Numbered from the stretch's first letter, positions 52,380-63,648 are shown. The stretch is 64,000 bases of DNA from Mycolicibacterium wolinskyi (GCF_002101965.1 NZ_LQQA01000010.1:421907-485906); one strand, 5' to 3'. Numbers and translations are program-made. The notes: a model not told the origin generated them from the letters alone.

Positions 52380-54119
52380 GTGACGGCCTCGCACAACATC
52401 GTGGTGATCGGCGGGGGCGGCGCCGGACTGCGTGCTGCGATCGCCATCGCCGAGACCAACCCGAAGCTGTCGGTGGCAATCGTGTCGAAGGTCTACCCGA
52501 TGCGCAGTCACACGGTGTCGGCCGAGGGTGGCGCGGCTGCCGTGGCCGGCGCCGACGACAGCATCGACGAGCATGCGTACGACACCATCTCCGGCGGTGA
52601 CTGGCTGTGTGACCAGGACGCGGTCGAGGCCTTCGTCAACGAGGCGCCGCTTGAACTCATGCAACTCGAACACTGGGGCTGCCCGTGGAGCCGTAAACCG
52701 GACGGGCACATCGCCGTGCGCGCGTTCGGCGGGATGAAGAAGCTCCGTACCTGGTTCGCTGCCGACAAGACCGGATTTCACCTGCTGCACACGCTGTTTC
52801 AGCGGGTGCTCGCCTACGGGGACATCGCGCGCTACGACGAGTGGTTCGCCACCACGCTGCTCGTCGAGGACGGGGTGGTTCGTGGCGTGGTGGCGATCGA
52901 ACTGGCCACCGGTCGCATCGAGACCATCCTGGCCGACGCGGTGATCGTGTGCACCGGCGGATGCGGCCGGGTGTTCCCGTTCACCACCAACGCCAACATC
53001 AAGACCGGTGACGGCATGGCACTCGCGTTCCGGGCGGGTGCGCCGCTCAAGGACATGGAGTTCGTGCAGTATCACCCGACCGGGCTGCCGTTCACCGGCA
53101 TCCTGATCACCGAAGCCGCACGCGCCGAGGGTGGTTGGCTGCTCAACAAGGACGGCTACCGGTACCTACAGGACTACGACCTGGGCACCCCGACTCCCGA
53201 GCCCAAGCTGCGCAGCATGGAACTCGGCCCGCGCGACCGGCTGTCACAGGCATTCGTACACGAACTCGACAAGGGCCGCACGGCGGAAACCCCTTACGGC
53301 CCGGTGGTTTACCTCGACCTCCGACATCTGGGCGCGCAGCTCATCGACGCCAAGCTACCGTTCGTGCGGGAGCTGTGCCGCGACTACCAGCACATCGACC
53401 CGGTGAGCGAGCTCGTTCCGGTGCGGCCGGTGGTGCACTACATGATGGGCGGTGTCCACACCGACATCAATGGAGCCACACCGCTTTCCGGACTCTACGC
53501 CGCGGGTGAGACGGCGTGTGTGAGCATCAACGGGGCCAACCGGCTCGGCTCCAACTCGCTGCCCGAACTGCTGGTGTTCGGTGCGAGGGCCGGGCAGGCC
53601 GCCGCCGAGTATGCCGGCGGCGGCGGCGCCGCCACGTCCGCGGTCGAGCACATGGCGCGTGACGAGGAACGCCGGCTGGAACGGGAACTGCAGCGCCACA
53701 ACGACGGTGGCGAGCGGATCGCCGACATCCGCACCGAGATGCAGACCATCCTGGAGACCGCGGCGGGCATCTACCGCGACGGGCCGACATTGGCCGAGGC
53801 CGCCGACAAGATCCGCGAATTGCAGGAGCGGTTCCTCAAATCCGGCCTCGACGACCACAGCCTCACGTTCAACACCGAACTGACCGGGTTGCTGGAGCTG
53901 TCCGGGATGCTCGATGTGGCGCAGACGATCGTCGAATCCGCCTTGCACCGCGAAGAATCCCGCGGCGCGCACCAACGCACCGATTTTCCGAAACGCGACG
54001 ACGATCGATACCTCGCGCACAGCCTGATACATCGGCAGTCCGACGGTTCGGCACGTGTCGAGTATCTGCCGGTGACCATCACGCGCTGGCCGCCGGGCGA
54101 ACGTGTCTACGGGAGATGA
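52380..54119 (+). CDS. frdA: Fumarate reductase flavoprotein subunit
   Basis: This 579-aa flavoprotein has the FAD site [20 protein letters not shown], the covalent-FAD region [16 protein letters not shown] (His), HPTG in [11 protein letters not shown], and [17 protein letters not shown] plus [14 protein letters not shown]. It belongs to the SdhA/FrdA family; the four-gene frdABCD order with two small anchors and no heme-type SdhC/D supports fumarate reductase. It catalyses fumarate reduction to succinate at the inner membrane face. GTG start at 52380. Confidence 0.9.
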   Translation: MTASHNIVVIGGGGAGLRAAIAIAETNPKLSVAIVSKVYPMRSHTVSAEGGAAAVAGADDSIDEHAYDTISGGDWLCDQDAVEAFVNEAPLELMQLEHWGCPWSRKPDGHIAVRAFGGMKKLRTWFAADKTGFHLLHTLFQRVLAYGDIARYDEWFATTLLVEDGVVRGVVAIELATGRIETILADAVIVCTGGCGRVFPFTTNANIKTGDGMALAFRAGAPLKDMEFVQYHPTGLPFTGILITEAARAEGGWLLNKDGYRYLQDYDLGTPTPEPKLRSMELGPRDRLSQAFVHELDKGRTAETPYGPVVYLDLRHLGAQLIDAKLPFVRELCRDYQHIDPVSELVPVRPVVHYMMGGVHTDINGATPLSGLYAAGETACVSINGANRLGSNSLPELLVFGARAGQAAAEYAGGGGAATSAVEHMARDEERRLERELQRHNDGGERIADIRTEMQTILETAAGIYRDGPTLAEAADKIRELQERFLKSGLDDHSLTFNTELTGLLELSGMLDVAQTIVESALHREESRGAHQRTDFPKRDDDRYLAHSLIHRQSDGSARVEYLPVTITRWPPGERVYGR

Positions 54120-54122
54120 CCC

Positions 54123-54881
54123 ATGAGCGCAGAACGAATTGTCATGGAAGTGACCCGATATCAGCCGGAGACCGACTCCGAGCCGACGCTGCAGGCGTAC
54201 GAAGTGCCGCTGACCCGCGAATGGGCGGTGCTCGACGGGCTGAACTACATCAAGGATCGACTGGACGGGACCCTGACGTTCCGATGGTCATGCCGCATGG
54301 GCATCTGCGGAAGCTGCGGCATGACGATCAACGGTGATCCGAAACTTGCCTGCGCGACGTTCCTCGTCGACTATCTGCCCGGGCCGGTCCGCGTCGAACC
54401 CATGCGCAACTTCCCGGTGATCCGCGATCTGGTCGTCGACATCAGCGACTTCATGGCCAAACTTCCCCGCGTCAAGCCGTGGATCATCCGCGACGACGAA
54501 CTCTCACCGGAGGACGGCGAATACCTGCAGACCCCAGCGGAATTGGAGGATTACAAACGGTTCAGCATGTGCATCAACTGCATGCTGTGCTACTCGGCAT
54601 GCCCGGTATACGGCCTGGAACCGGACTTTCTCGGGCCGGCCGCGATCGCACTGGCCCAGCGTTACAACCTGGACTCCCGCGACGAAGGCGAACCCGACCG
54701 CCGCGACGTGCTGGCCGCCGCCGACGGCGCATGGGCCTGCACCTACGTCGGCGAATGCTCGACCGCATGCCCGAAAGGCGTCGACCCGGCCGGCGCCATC
54801 CAGCAGTACAAGCTCACTGCCGCAAAGCATTCGGTCAGGGACCTGGTGATGCCCTTCCGGTCGAGGCGGGCCGTCCGATGA
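54123..54881 (+). CDS. frdB: Fumarate reductase iron-sulfur subunit
   Basis: This 252-aa protein has the [2Fe-2S] cysteines in [14 protein letters not shown] and the later KLACATF. It has the [4Fe-4S] and [3Fe-4S] sets [12 protein letters not shown] and [17 protein letters not shown]. It carries electrons from the quinol side to FrdA. It is 3 bases after frdA and overlaps frdC by ATGA (54878-54881). Confidence 0.93.
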   Translation: MSAERIVMEVTRYQPETDSEPTLQAYEVPLTREWAVLDGLNYIKDRLDGTLTFRWSCRMGICGSCGMTINGDPKLACATFLVDYLPGPVRVEPMRNFPVIRDLVVDISDFMAKLPRVKPWIIRDDELSPEDGEYLQTPAELEDYKRFSMCINCMLCYSACPVYGLEPDFLGPAAIALAQRYNLDSRDEGEPDRRDVLAAADGAWACTYVGECSTACPKGVDPAGAIQQYKLTAAKHSVRDLVMPFRSRRAVR

Positions 54882-55264
54882 GCACCTCGATGCCCGAGTA
54901 CCGTGCGCCGATGCCCATGCTCTGGTGGGCCAAACGGCGGTCCTACCTGGTGTTCATGCTGCGTGAACTCAGCAGTGTGTTCGTGGCGTGGTCCGTCGTC
55001 TATCTCGCGGTCGGGGTGTGGGCGGTGGGCAGCGGCGACTACCAGCAGTTCCTCGACTTCAGCGCCAATCCGGTCATTGTGGTGCTGAACCTCGTGACGC
55101 TGGCGTTCCTGCTGCTGCACACCATCACCTGGCTCGGGTTGGCGCCCCACGCGATCGTGATTCACCTGCGGGGCCGGCGTGTGCCGGAGCGGACCGTGTT
55201 GGCCGGGCACTACGTGGCGTGGCTCGTGGTGTCGGCGATCATCGCGTGGGTGGTGCTGGCATGA
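54878..55264 (+). CDS. frdC: Fumarate reductase membrane subunit C
   Basis: This 128-aa protein starts [20 protein letters not shown] and has three transmembrane helices (about residues 28-50, 62-84 and 108-127), as in FrdC (fumarate reductase 15-kDa anchor). It anchors FrdAB and forms part of the quinol site. Its stop overlaps frdD (ATGA, 55261-55264). Confidence 0.88.
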   Translation: MSTSMPEYRAPMPMLWWAKRRSYLVFMLRELSSVFVAWSVVYLAVGVWAVGSGDYQQFLDFSANPVIVVLNLVTLAFLLLHTITWLGLAPHAIVIHLRGRRVPERTVLAGHYVAWLVVSAIIAWVVLA

Positions 55265-55617
55265 GCGCACCCACCCGACGATCCCCCGAGCCGTTCTTCT
55301 GGCTGCTGTTCTCGGCGGGCGGCATGGTGTCCGCACTGGTCCTGCCGGTGCTGATGCTGTTGTTCGGCGTGGTGTTCCCGCTCGGCCTGCTCGACGCCGA
55401 CCCGGCACACCTGCTGGCCGTTGTGCGCCACCCGATCACCCGGATCGTGCTGGCCGGCCTCTTCGTGCTCGCCCTGTTCCACTGGGCACATCGATTCCGG
55501 TTCACGCTCGAGCACGGGCTGCAGGTCGGCCGGTTCGACCCGGTGATCGCGGTGTGCTGTTACGGCGCAGCGGCTTTGGGTTCGGTCGCAGCGATGTGGG
55601 TGCTACTCACCGTTTGA
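55261..55617 (+). CDS. frdD: Fumarate reductase membrane subunit D
   Basis: This 118-aa protein has three transmembrane helices (about residues 13-38, 60-80 and 96-117) and the FrdD-like start RRSPEPFFWLLFSAGGMVSA. It is the second anchor of the Frd complex. The convergent Rv0910-like gene ends 7 bases beyond its stop. Confidence 0.88.
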   Translation: MSAPTRRSPEPFFWLLFSAGGMVSALVLPVLMLLFGVVFPLGLLDADPAHLLAVVRHPITRIVLAGLFVLALFHWAHRFRFTLEHGLQVGRFDPVIAVCCYGAAALGSVAAMWVLLTV

Positions 55618-55624
55618 CCGCGGC

Positions 55625-56065
55625 CTACACCGACGGCGCGTAAAGCTCCTTGAACTTGTTCAGCGATTCCTGAATGTCGCTCTTGAGCGCAGCTGCAACA
55701 ACCATGCCGATCGGCCCGAACAGGGCCGGCCCGCCGAGGTGCAGATCGAACCCGACCGTCGAGCCCTCACCCGCAGGTTTGATCTTGCCGATCAGTTTGA
55801 CCTTGACCCCGCCGCGACCGTCGCCGTTGAGGGTCAGCGCCTCCGGTGGCTTGTAGTGGACCAGGGTCCACCTGACCCGGTTGAGCATGCCCTTGACCTC
55901 GACGATCGATTCGATGACGGTGCCCTTTTCCAGGGTTTCCGGCAACTTCGACCGCCAGGCGCGGTGAATGCTCAGCCATTCGTGGTAACGGGACAGGTCA
56001 GAGGCGTACTCCCACGCCTTCTCCGGCGGCAGTGGAACCTCGACGGAGACTGAAAGTTTGGCCAT
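55625..56065 (-). CDS. SRPBCC-family protein, Rv0910-like toxin candidate
   Basis: This 146-aa START/SRPBCC-fold protein starts MAKLSVSVEVPLPPEKAWEY and has the SRPBCC pattern DLSRYHEWLSIHRAWRSKL, GMLNRVRWTLVHYKPPEALT and VGFDLHLGGPALFGPIGMVV. It matches M. tuberculosis Rv0910 in length and position; with Rv0909 it has been described as a toxin-antitoxin pair. Whether it is toxic here is untested. It lies 3 bases after the Rv0909-like gene. Confidence 0.8.
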   Translation of the reverse strand: MAKLSVSVEVPLPPEKAWEYASDLSRYHEWLSIHRAWRSKLPETLEKGTVIESIVEVKGMLNRVRWTLVHYKPPEALTLNGDGRGGVKVKLIGKIKPAGEGSTVGFDLHLGGPALFGPIGMVVAAALKSDIQESLNKFKELYAPSV

Positions 56066-56068
56066 GTG

Positions 56069-56257
56069 TTATTGCTGCGGTGCCTGCGGATCGTCTTTAC
56101 GGATGGCGTTCTTGGCGGCGTCCTGCGCTTTGTCGACATGCTGGGCGTACTTGCCCTGCGTCTTCTGGTCGACGATGTCACCAGCCTTGTCGATCGCCGA
56201 ATCGACCTTGTCGGCGTTCTTCGACAACGTGTCCTTCACCTTGTCCAGAAATCCCAT
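56069..56257 (-). CDS. Rv0909-like small protein, antitoxin candidate
   Basis: This 62-aa protein starts MGFLDKVKDTLSKNADKVDS and continues IDKAGDIVDQKTQGKY, which is the Rv0909 family (antitoxin of Rv0910). It is an amphipathic, charged helix-forming protein with a Gln-rich tail. It sits between ctpE and the SRPBCC gene, as in M. tuberculosis. Confidence 0.88.
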   Translation of the reverse strand: MGFLDKVKDTLSKNADKVDSAIDKAGDIVDQKTQGKYAQHVDKAQDAAKNAIRKDDPQAPQQ

Positions 56258-56315
56258 TTGCCCACCCTATCGTTTCGATAACTCTGGGAACGGCCGCTAT
56301 TCTTCCCGTTGCCAG

Positions 56316-58691
56316 CTATCTCCACAAGCGCCGCCGTTCGCCCAGTACAGCGCCCTGAACCCACCACAGCACCTCGATGAGCACCGCCCCGATGAGGCCG
56401 ATGCCGAGTGCGGTCGCGGTGAGCGCCAGATTGGACGGGTCCAGCAGGAACAGGTGCTGAGTCCACGGCATCGCGAAGATCAGGAGGTACGCGACGACCG
56501 AAACCGCGACCAGGGCAACCCGCCACCACTCATACGGCCTGGCCACCACGGACAACACCCACACCGACGACACCAGCAACGTTATTAACGCCGCCGTCGA
56601 TGCCTGGGTTTCCTCCACCGGCGTCGCTGCCCGGCCTTGATAGGCGATCAGGTACGAGACGAACGTGGCAGTGCCGACCACCAGACCCGACGGCAGCGCC
56701 GCCGTCATGACCCGCCGCACGAATCCGGTGTGGGCCCGCTCGTTGTTCGGTGCGAGCGACAGGATGAACGCCGGGATGCCGATCGTGAACCACGCCGCGA
56801 TGGTGACGTGAATCGGCTGGAACGGGAACAACAGCGGATCGGTGCCGAAGAACCGCGCCGACAGGCCGCCGATACCCACCAGGATCGCCAGCAGCACCGA
56901 ATAGACCGTCTTGGTGAGGAACAGATTGGATACCCGCTCGATGTTGCCGATCACGCGGCGTCCCTCGCCCACCACGTAGGGCAGCGTCGCGAACTTGTTG
57001 TCCAGCAGCACGATCTGCGCGACCGCACGGGACGCGGAGCTGCCCGACCCCATCGCGACGCCGATGTCGGCGTCTTTGAGGGCGAGCACGTCGTTGACAC
57101 CGTCACCGGTCATCGCGACGGTGTGGCCACGCGACTGCAGCGCGTGCACCATGGCCCGCTTCTGATCCGGCCGCACCCGGCCGAACGTCGTGTACTCCTC
57201 GAGCGTATCCGCGAGCTGCTCGGGCTCGTGCGGCAGCTGCCTGGCGTCCATGGTCTCGCCGTTCAGCCCGAGCTTGCCTGCCACCGCACCCACCGAGACA
57301 GCGTTGTCGCCGGAGATGACCTTCACCGAGACATGCTGGGACGCAAAATAATCCAGCGTGTCGCCGGCATCGGGACGAATCCGCTGCTCCAACACCACGA
57401 GCGCGACGGGGGTGACGGTGCCCGGCGCGTCCGGCGCATCGACCGCGACGTCGCACGATCCCACCAGCAGCACCCGCAGGCCTTGGGCGCCGATCTCCTC
57501 GGCCTGCTCGGCCACCGGAGACGTGGAGTCCAACAAGACGTCCGGTGCGCCGATCACCCAGTTGCCGTGCTCGCCATAGGACGCGCCGCTCCACTTGGTG
57601 GCCGATTTGAACGGGGCCGTCGCGGTCGCCGTCCAGCCCGGCGGCATCTTGTAGGCCTCGGCGATCGCGGCCATGCTGGCGTTGGGGCGCGCGTCATCGG
57701 CCGCCAGCTGCGCCAGCACCTCGGCCACCGCGCTTTCGGTGACGGGCTTGAGATCGCTGACCCGCATACCGTTCTCGGTCAGCGTGCCGGTCTTGTCCGC
57801 GCACACCACGTCGACGCGGGCCAGGCCCTCGATCGCAGGGAGCTCGTTGACCAGGCATTGACGCCTGCCCAGCCGAATCACGCCGACCGCGAACGCGATC
57901 GACGTCATCAGCACCAGGCCTTCGGGAACCATGGGCACCAGCGCACCGACCATGCGCAGCACCGCGTCGCGCCAGTCGGCATCGGTGGTGAACAACTGCG
58001 TGTAGATCGTCAAAAGGCCGGCCGGGACCAACAGATACGTGATGAACTGCAGAATCTTGTTGATGCCGTTACGGAGTTCGGATTTCACCAACGTGAACTT
58101 CGAAGCCTCTTCGGCGAGCTTGGCGGCGTAGGCCTCCCGCCCGACTTTGGTCGCCCGGTAGGCGCCGGTTCCCGCGACGACGAAACTGCCCGACATGACG
58201 GCATCGCCCGCGTCTTTGGCTATCGGATCGGCCTCACCGGTGAGCAGGGACTCGTCGACCTCGAGGTTGGTTTCCTCGACGACCTCACCGTCGACGACGA
58301 TCTGATCGCCGGGCCCCAATTCGATGATGTCGTCGAGCACGACCTCGCTGGGCATCACCGAACGGGTGCCCGACTGTCTGCGCACCGTCGGCTTCGCCTG
58401 GCCCACGATCGCCAGTTTGTCGAGCGTCTGCTTCGCCCGGATCTCCTGGATGATGCCGATCGCGCTGTTGGCGATGATGAGCAACCCGAACGCACCGTTG
58501 ATCACCGAACCGGTGGACAACACGATGATCAGCAGCACCCCGAGGATCGCGTTGATGCGCGTGAACACGTTGGCCCGCACGATTTCCGAGACCGTGCGGG
58601 CAGCGCGAGTCGGCACATCGTTCGTCTTGCCGTCGGCGACGCGCTCGGCGACCTCGGCGTCGGTGAGGCCGGTGGCAGTGATCGTCGTCAT
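56316..58691 (-). CDS. ctpE: P-type ATPase CtpE (calcium transport)
   Basis: This 791-aa P-type ATPase has the phosphorylation motif DKTGT (Asp299), the actuator motif LLTGEADP, the hinge [20 protein letters not shown] and about ten hydrophobic segments. Position between Rv0907-like and Rv0909-like genes identifies it as CtpE, reported to mediate calcium uptake in M. smegmatis. It overlaps the beta-lactamase-like gene by 4 bases at its start (ATGA). Confidence 0.92.
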   Translation of the reverse strand: MTTITATGLTDAEVAERVADGKTNDVPTRAARTVSEIVRANVFTRINAILGVLLIIVLSTGSVINGAFGLLIIANSAIGIIQEIRAKQTLDKLAIVGQAKPTVRRQSGTRSVMPSEVVLDDIIELGPGDQIVVDGEVVEETNLEVDESLLTGEADPIAKDAGDAVMSGSFVVAGTGAYRATKVGREAYAAKLAEEASKFTLVKSELRNGINKILQFITYLLVPAGLLTIYTQLFTTDADWRDAVLRMVGALVPMVPEGLVLMTSIAFAVGVIRLGRRQCLVNELPAIEGLARVDVVCADKTGTLTENGMRVSDLKPVTESAVAEVLAQLAADDARPNASMAAIAEAYKMPPGWTATATAPFKSATKWSGASYGEHGNWVIGAPDVLLDSTSPVAEQAEEIGAQGLRVLLVGSCDVAVDAPDAPGTVTPVALVVLEQRIRPDAGDTLDYFASQHVSVKVISGDNAVSVGAVAGKLGLNGETMDARQLPHEPEQLADTLEEYTTFGRVRPDQKRAMVHALQSRGHTVAMTGDGVNDVLALKDADIGVAMGSGSSASRAVAQIVLLDNKFATLPYVVGEGRRVIGNIERVSNLFLTKTVYSVLLAILVGIGGLSARFFGTDPLLFPFQPIHVTIAAWFTIGIPAFILSLAPNNERAHTGFVRRVMTAALPSGLVVGTATFVSYLIAYQGRAATPVEETQASTAALITLLVSSVWVLSVVARPYEWWRVALVAVSVVAYLLIFAMPWTQHLFLLDPSNLALTATALGIGLIGAVLIEVLWWVQGAVLGERRRLWR

Positions 58692-60301
58692 CGCAAAAAG
58701 GTCCCCATCCGGTCCTCGTCGTAATACTCCAACGTCAGTCTGTCACCGGCGAACGTCGCCTTGGAGACCGTCCCCGGCGGGGCGTTTTCGGTGACGAACG
58801 AGAAGGTGAAGATGTCGCCGTCCCAGTGCTGCAGCGGTACCACCAACTTCGGGCCCAGCGCCAACGACAGCTTGCCGTCCCGCTCGGTGACCGTGGCCGG
58901 CCCCCAATAGTCGTTGCGATAGACGCCGACATAATCCGAAAGTGGTTTGGCGGGAGCGGGTTTGGCCGGCGGTTGCTTACCGACCAGCTCGCCTTCCGGG
59001 GCGTCCATCGGTGCGAACGCGTCGGCATAGAGCTTGCGCCAGTCCTGGCGGACCTCGCCGAACTGCACGAGGTCGGCGAACTCGGCGGTCAGCGTTTCGG
59101 GAGTACCCGTCGGGCTCGCGTTGGTCAACGCGACGATCGCCACATCGGCCGAGGGGATGACGACGAAGTTGGTCGCGGCGCCGGTGTCGAAGCCGCCCGA
59201 ATGGCTGATCTGGGTACGCGCGGCAGACGTCGTCCCGACGTTGAAGCCGTATCCGTAGAAACCCGACCGCATCGCGGGATCGGTGGGAGGGCTCGACACG
59301 ATCTGCGGGCTCACCGCGGGGAGAAGTGCTTTCGCGTCGACGATTTGACGGCCCTCGAAGCTACCGTCGGCCAGGACCATGGTGAGCCAACGAGCCACGT
59401 CGTTGACCGATGAGCTCACCCCGCCTGCCGGCGACTGCGCGTCGGGGTCGCGCACGTACTTGGGTTCGTAACGACCGTCGATCCGGATGTGGTCGACCGC
59501 GCGATCCGGATTGGCCTCGTAGTCGGCGAACCGCGAGCTTGCCGACTCCATGCCCAACGGCCCGTACAGGACGTCGTGCGAGAGGTCCTCCCAACTCTTG
59601 CCCGCAGCCGCTGCCACCGCCTCGGCCGCCGCCGTCAACCCGAAGTTGGTGTAGGCGTAGGAGATCCGGAACGGGTCGAGCGGTAGTTGACGGAGCCGGT
59701 CCAGCACCTGGCGGCGGTCGTAACCGAGATCTTCCAGCCGGTCACCGGCGTGGTCGGGCAGCCCGGAGCGGTGGGCGAACATGTCCCCCACCGTGACCAT
59801 GCGGGTGACGACGGGGTCCGACAGTGCGAACCACGGCAACTCGGACACGATCGGGGTGTCCCAACCGATCGCGCCCGCACCCACTTGATGTGCGACCACG
59901 GTGGCGGACAACGACTTCGACAGCGAGGCGAGCTGAAACACCGTGTCCGGATCGACCCGGTTGCCTTCGGCATCGCCGTCGTCGGCGTTGCGTACGCCGA
60001 AACCTTTCGCGTATACGGTCTTTCCGCCATGAACGACGGCGACAGCCATGCCGGGAATCCCCGAATCGCGCATGAGTTCCTCGGCGATGCGGTCAAGTTG
60101 GGCGACCGCGTTGTCGACAGCGTTCTCCGGCAACGGCATCGCGGGCACAAGAGGCGGCGGCTCGTCGGCGAACGATGACGCCGGTTGCGCGGCATCTGAG
60201 CAGCTCGTCAGTGCCAGACCCATCGCCACCGCGAGAGCCAACGTACGGAAGGTGGACACAGAACGCGAGTATGCCCGCAAACGCGCCGCCGAGCCGTGCA
60301 T
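58688..60301 (-). CDS. Beta-lactamase-related serine hydrolase lipoprotein (Rv0907-like)
   Basis: This 537-aa protein of the beta-lactamase/D-alanyl-D-alanine carboxypeptidase class C fold has the SxxK motif SLSK (about residues 126-129) and the YxN motif in YAYTNFGL. A lipobox LTSC (Cys34) indicates membrane anchoring. The C-terminal domain of about 90 residues ([16 protein letters not shown]) is a lipocalin-like DUF3471 type. Substrates are probably esters or peptides rather than antibiotics. I chose the ATG at 60301, just after the upstream gene's stop; GTG at 60259 is possible. Confidence 0.85.
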   Translation of the reverse strand: MHGSAARLRAYSRSVSTFRTLALAVAMGLALTSCSDAAQPASSFADEPPPLVPAMPLPENAVDNAVAQLDRIAEELMRDSGIPGMAVAVVHGGKTVYAKGFGVRNADDGDAEGNRVDPDTVFQLASLSKSLSATVVAHQVGAGAIGWDTPIVSELPWFALSDPVVTRMVTVGDMFAHRSGLPDHAGDRLEDLGYDRRQVLDRLRQLPLDPFRISYAYTNFGLTAAAEAVAAAAGKSWEDLSHDVLYGPLGMESASSRFADYEANPDRAVDHIRIDGRYEPKYVRDPDAQSPAGGVSSSVNDVARWLTMVLADGSFEGRQIVDAKALLPAVSPQIVSSPPTDPAMRSGFYGYGFNVGTTSAARTQISHSGGFDTGAATNFVVIPSADVAIVALTNASPTGTPETLTAEFADLVQFGEVRQDWRKLYADAFAPMDAPEGELVGKQPPAKPAPAKPLSDYVGVYRNDYWGPATVTERDGKLSLALGPKLVVPLQHWDGDIFTFSFVTENAPPGTVSKATFAGDRLTLEYYDEDRMGTFLR

Positions 60302-60306
60302 TGGCG

Positions 60307-61413
60307 CTACAACTGCCACCAGGGGTCAGCCACCGGCGAGTCCCGGTCCACCCGCTGACCCGGCTTCGGAACGGCGACCTGGATGCCGGCCGGGTCGGCA
60401 GCCGCGAGCAGCCGGTGCACCGGTTCGGCCCACGGGTGCGGAGCCAGGCGGAACGTCGCCCAGTGCACGGGCACCAGCAGTCCGGAATCGGTGATGTCGA
60501 GGTGTGCGCGGACCGCCTCTTCGGGATTCATGTGGATGTCCGGCCAGGCCGGGTGATACGCCCCGACCGGCAGCAGCGTCAGGTCGAAAGGCCCATGGTC
60601 CGACCCGATCTCGGCAAAACTCTTGGTGTAGCCGGTATCGCCGCCGAAAAATGCGCGGTGCGTCGGCCCGACGATCGCCCACGACGCCCACAGCGTGGAG
60701 TTCCGACGGAACATCCGACCGGAGAAGTGGCGGGCCGGCGTGCACACGAGCGTCAGGTCGCCGATGCGGTGGCTTTCGTTCCAATCGAGTTCGACGATCC
60801 GGTGCTCCGGTATGCCCCACTTGCGCAAGTGCGCACCGATGCCCAGCGGCACCACGAACGGCGACCGCTGCGTGCGGGCCAACCCGATGATGGTGTCGAT
60901 GTCCAGGTGGTCGTAGTGGTCGTGGCTGATCAGCACGGCATCCACCGCGGGCAACGCTTCCAGCGGCAGCGGCGGTTCGTGCAGCCGCTGCGGCCCCACC
61001 ACCCGTGACGGCGAGCAGCGCCTGCTCCAGATCGGATCGGTGAGCACGCGGTAGCCGTCGACCTCGATCAGCGCGGTGGAGTGGCCGTACCACGACACCG
61101 CGCACGCCTCTGCCTCACCGTCGGCGGGTTCGGCCAGCGGTATCGGCCCGGTGGGCCAGCTCGCGCCCTTGCTGCCGAACATCTCCGTGAGCAGCAGCCG
61201 CCGCTCCTCGCGGTTCATGCTGATGCCCGGCGAGGCAGGCTCGATGTTGACGAACACGTCGCCGTCGTACTGCGGCGACCGCCCCGCCACCGGGCGGATG
61301 TCCCGCCGCCCCGCACCCACCGACGCGTACGTGCCGCTCAACGCGCGCAACAGCCAACCTCCGGCCAGCAGGGACGCCGACCGGACCCCCCATCGCAGCG
61401 CCGCGCGCAACAC
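60307..61413 (-). CDS. Metallo-beta-lactamase-fold hydrolase (Rv0906-like)
   Basis: This 368-aa protein has the zinc motif SHDHYDHLD, GHSTALIEVDGYRVLTDP at the start of the domain, CTPARHFSG and FFGGDTGYTKSF. It resembles the NAPE-PLD/RomA-like MBL subgroup. A hydrophobic N-terminus (about residues 5-25) may anchor it. The position matches Rv0906 of M. tuberculosis, a candidate phospholipase-like protein. It starts at a GTG 1 base after echA6. Confidence 0.88.
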   Translation of the reverse strand: MLRAALRWGVRSASLLAGGWLLRALSGTYASVGAGRRDIRPVAGRSPQYDGDVFVNIEPASPGISMNREERRLLLTEMFGSKGASWPTGPIPLAEPADGEAEACAVSWYGHSTALIEVDGYRVLTDPIWSRRCSPSRVVGPQRLHEPPLPLEALPAVDAVLISHDHYDHLDIDTIIGLARTQRSPFVVPLGIGAHLRKWGIPEHRIVELDWNESHRIGDLTLVCTPARHFSGRMFRRNSTLWASWAIVGPTHRAFFGGDTGYTKSFAEIGSDHGPFDLTLLPVGAYHPAWPDIHMNPEEAVRAHLDITDSGLLVPVHWATFRLAPHPWAEPVHRLLAAADPAGIQVAVPKPGQRVDRDSPVADPWWQL

Positions 61414-61414
61414 G

Positions 61415-62149
61415 TCAGGCTCCGGTGAAGTTCGGCGGCCGCTTCTCGATGCGGGCCACCTGTGCCTCGATGACGTCCTTGGAGGCCCACGCCTTGTCGA
61501 ACAGTTCCTTGTGGGCCGGCCACTGTTCCTCGTATGCGCCGTCGTCGTTCAGCACGCGCTTGGCGTGCTGCAGTGCCAGCGGCGCGAACCCCGCGATCTC
61601 GGCAGCCCACTTCTGCGCATCGGCGAGCGTGCCGATGCGGTTGGCCATCCCGGTCTGCAGCGCGACATCGGACGTGAGACGCTCGGCGGCGAGCAGCATG
61701 CCCCGCGCGCGGCCGTAGCCGACCAGCGAGGTCAACCGGCGGATGCTCCAGTTATCCAGTGCAAGGCCGTATTTCGCGACGGGGAACTGGAAGTATGCGT
61801 CCGGAGCGACGACCCGGAGATCGCAGATCATCGCGAGGATGACGCCTGCGCCGATCGCCGGACCATTGATCGCGCCGATGACGGGGACCGGCGTCTTGTC
61901 GATCGCCAGGTTCAGCGCGAGCGCCTTGTCGGGCAGTTTCTCCGCCATCCCGGCGGCGTCGGTCAGGTCGGCGCCGGAGCTGAAGACCGGGCCCTGGCCG
62001 GTCAGCACGATCGCACGGACATCCTCGTTGGCGGCGTTCTCCACCGCTTCCCGCAGACTGTCGACGAGTTCACAGTTCAGCGCGTTGCGCCGCTCAGCGC
62101 GTTGGAGCTCCAGGGTCAGGACGTTGCCGTCTCGGGTGACACCAATCAT
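61415..62149 (-). CDS. echA6: Enoyl-CoA hydratase-like protein EchA6
   Basis: This 244-aa crotonase-fold protein has [40 protein letters not shown] and [20 protein letters not shown], nearly matching M. tuberculosis EchA6 (Rv0905). EchA6 lacks the usual catalytic Glu pair, and in M. tuberculosis binds fatty acyl-CoAs and hands them to mycolate synthesis; it is the target of the THPP inhibitors. It is divergent from accD3, 26 bases away. Confidence 0.95.
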   Translation of the reverse strand: MIGVTRDGNVLTLELQRAERRNALNCELVDSLREAVENAANEDVRAIVLTGQGPVFSSGADLTDAAGMAEKLPDKALALNLAIDKTPVPVIGAINGPAIGAGVILAMICDLRVVAPDAYFQFPVAKYGLALDNWSIRRLTSLVGYGRARGMLLAAERLTSDVALQTGMANRIGTLADAQKWAAEIAGFAPLALQHAKRVLNDDGAYEEQWPAHKELFDKAWASKDVIEAQVARIEKRPPNFTGA

Positions 62150-62175
62150 GCGGCCAGCCTATATACGCTCAGACC

Positions 62176-63648
62176 GTGAGTCGGATCGGCGCCCTGGCCC
62201 TTCGTGATGCAGTGCTCGACGAGGGCTCGTTCCACAGCTGGGACGCGCCGCCGCTCGACGTCGCGACCAGCGACGAGTACCGGCGCGAACTGGCCGAGGC
62301 GTCGTCGAAGACCGGGCTCGACGAATCGGTGCTGACCGGCGAGGGCACGGTGTTCGGCCGCCGTGTCGCGGTCGTGGCCTGTGAGTTCGACTTCCTGGCG
62401 GGCTCGATCGGCGTGGCCGCGGCCGAGCGGATCACCGCCGCGGTACAGCGGGCGACCGCCGAGGGGCTGCCGCTGCTGGCCTCGCCGAGCTCGGGCGGCA
62501 CCCGCATGCAGGAGGGCACGGTCGCGTTCCTGCAGATGGTGAAGATCGCCGCCGCCGTCGAGCTGCACAAACAGGCCCATCTCCCCTACCTGGTCTACCT
62601 GCGCCACCCCACGACCGGCGGGGTGTTCGCGTCGTGGGGTTCGCTCGGCCATGTCACCGCGGCCGAGCCCGGCGCGCTCGTCGGCTTCCTCGGGCCCCGC
62701 GTGTACGAGCACCTGTACGGCGAACCGTTCCCCGCCGGCGTCCAGACCGCCGAGAACCTGCATGCCCACGGCGTCATCGACGGCGTGGTACCGCTCGCGC
62801 TGCTGCGTGACACGCTGGACCGCACGCTGCGGGTCGTTGCCGATCCACCGGGCCCACCACCGCAGGCGGCGCCGCCGGAGCCGCTGCCCGACGTGCCGGC
62901 CTGGGAGTCGGTCGAGGCGTCCCGACGGCCCGACCGGCCGGGGGTCGGGTTCCTGCTGCGGCACGGCGCGACGGATCGGGTACTGCTTTCGGGTACCGAG
63001 CGGGGTGAGGCGGCGACGACGTTGCTCGCCCTGGCCCGGTTCTTTGGTCAGCCCGCCGTCGTGGTCGGCCAGCGGCGCATCGTCGGCGGTCTCGTGGGGC
63101 CAGAGGCGCTGCGGGAGGCGCGACGCGGCATGGCCTTGGCCGCAGAGCTGCGGCTGCCGCTGGTTCTCGTGATCGACACGGCGGGGCCTGCGTTGTCGAC
63201 CGAGGCCGAGCAGGGCGGGCTGGCCGGTGAGATCGCGCGCTGCCTTGCCGAACTCGTCACGCTGGACACCCCGACGGTGTCGGTGCTGATGGGTCAGGGC
63301 AGCGGCGGGCCCGCGCTCGCGATGGTGCCGGCCGACCGCGTGCTGGCGGCCTCGAACGGCTGGCTGGCCCCGCTGCCACCCGAAGGTGCCAGCGCCATCG
63401 TGTACCGCGACACCGAGCACGCGGCCGAACTGGCTGCGGCGCAAGGAGTCCGGTCGATGGATCTGCTGCGGCACGGCATCGTCGACGTCGTCGTGCCCGA
63501 GCTTCCCGACGCCGCCGACGAGCCCCGCGCGTTCACGGCGAGGCTCTCGACGGCCATCGCCACCGAGCTGCACGCGCTACGTGCGGTGCCCGGTGAACAA
63601 CGGCTGCAGGCCCGGCTCGAGCGCTATCGCCGGATCGGCCTGGGCTGA
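62176..63648 (+). CDS. accD3: Acetyl/propionyl-CoA carboxylase carboxyltransferase subunit AccD3
   Basis: This 490-aa carboxyltransferase beta-subunit has SSGGTRMQEGTVAFLQMVK, HPTTGGVFASWGSLGHVTAA, the second-half LVIDTAGPALSTEAEQGGLA and MGQGSGGPALAMVPADRVLA, the paired crotonase-type halves. It matches M. tuberculosis AccD3 (Rv0904c) in length and position. It lacks a long N-terminal zinc-ribbon region like that of E. coli AccD. GTG start at 62176. A hairpin overlaps its stop codon. Confidence 0.93.
   Translation: MSRIGALALRDAVLDEGSFHSWDAPPLDVATSDEYRRELAEASSKTGLDESVLTGEGTVFGRRVAVVACEFDFLAGSIGVAAAERITAAVQRATAEGLPLLASPSSGGTRMQEGTVAFLQMVKIAAAVELHKQAHLPYLVYLRHPTTGGVFASWGSLGHVTAAEPGALVGFLGPRVYEHLYGEPFPAGVQTAENLHAHGVIDGVVPLALLRDTLDRTLRVVADPPGPPPQAAPPEPLPDVPAWESVEASRRPDRPGVGFLLRHGATDRVLLSGTERGEAATTLLALARFFGQPAVVVGQRRIVGGLVGPEALREARRGMALAAELRLPLVLVIDTAGPALSTEAEQGGLAGEIARCLAELVTLDTPTVSVLMGQGSGGPALAMVPADRVLAASNGWLAPLPPEGASAIVYRDTEHAAELAAAQGVRSMDLLRHGIVDVVVPELPDAADEPRAFTARLSTAIATELHALRAVPGEQRLQARLERYRRIGLG

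Noticed and set aside
56637..58724. A very long open frame (695 codons) on the plus strand opposite ctpE
   Set aside because: Its protein is His/Arg/Asp-rich with no domain, and it mirrors the codon bias of the genuine P-type ATPase on the other strand. The same applies to long frames opposite the E1, lpd, CaiB and SDR genes.
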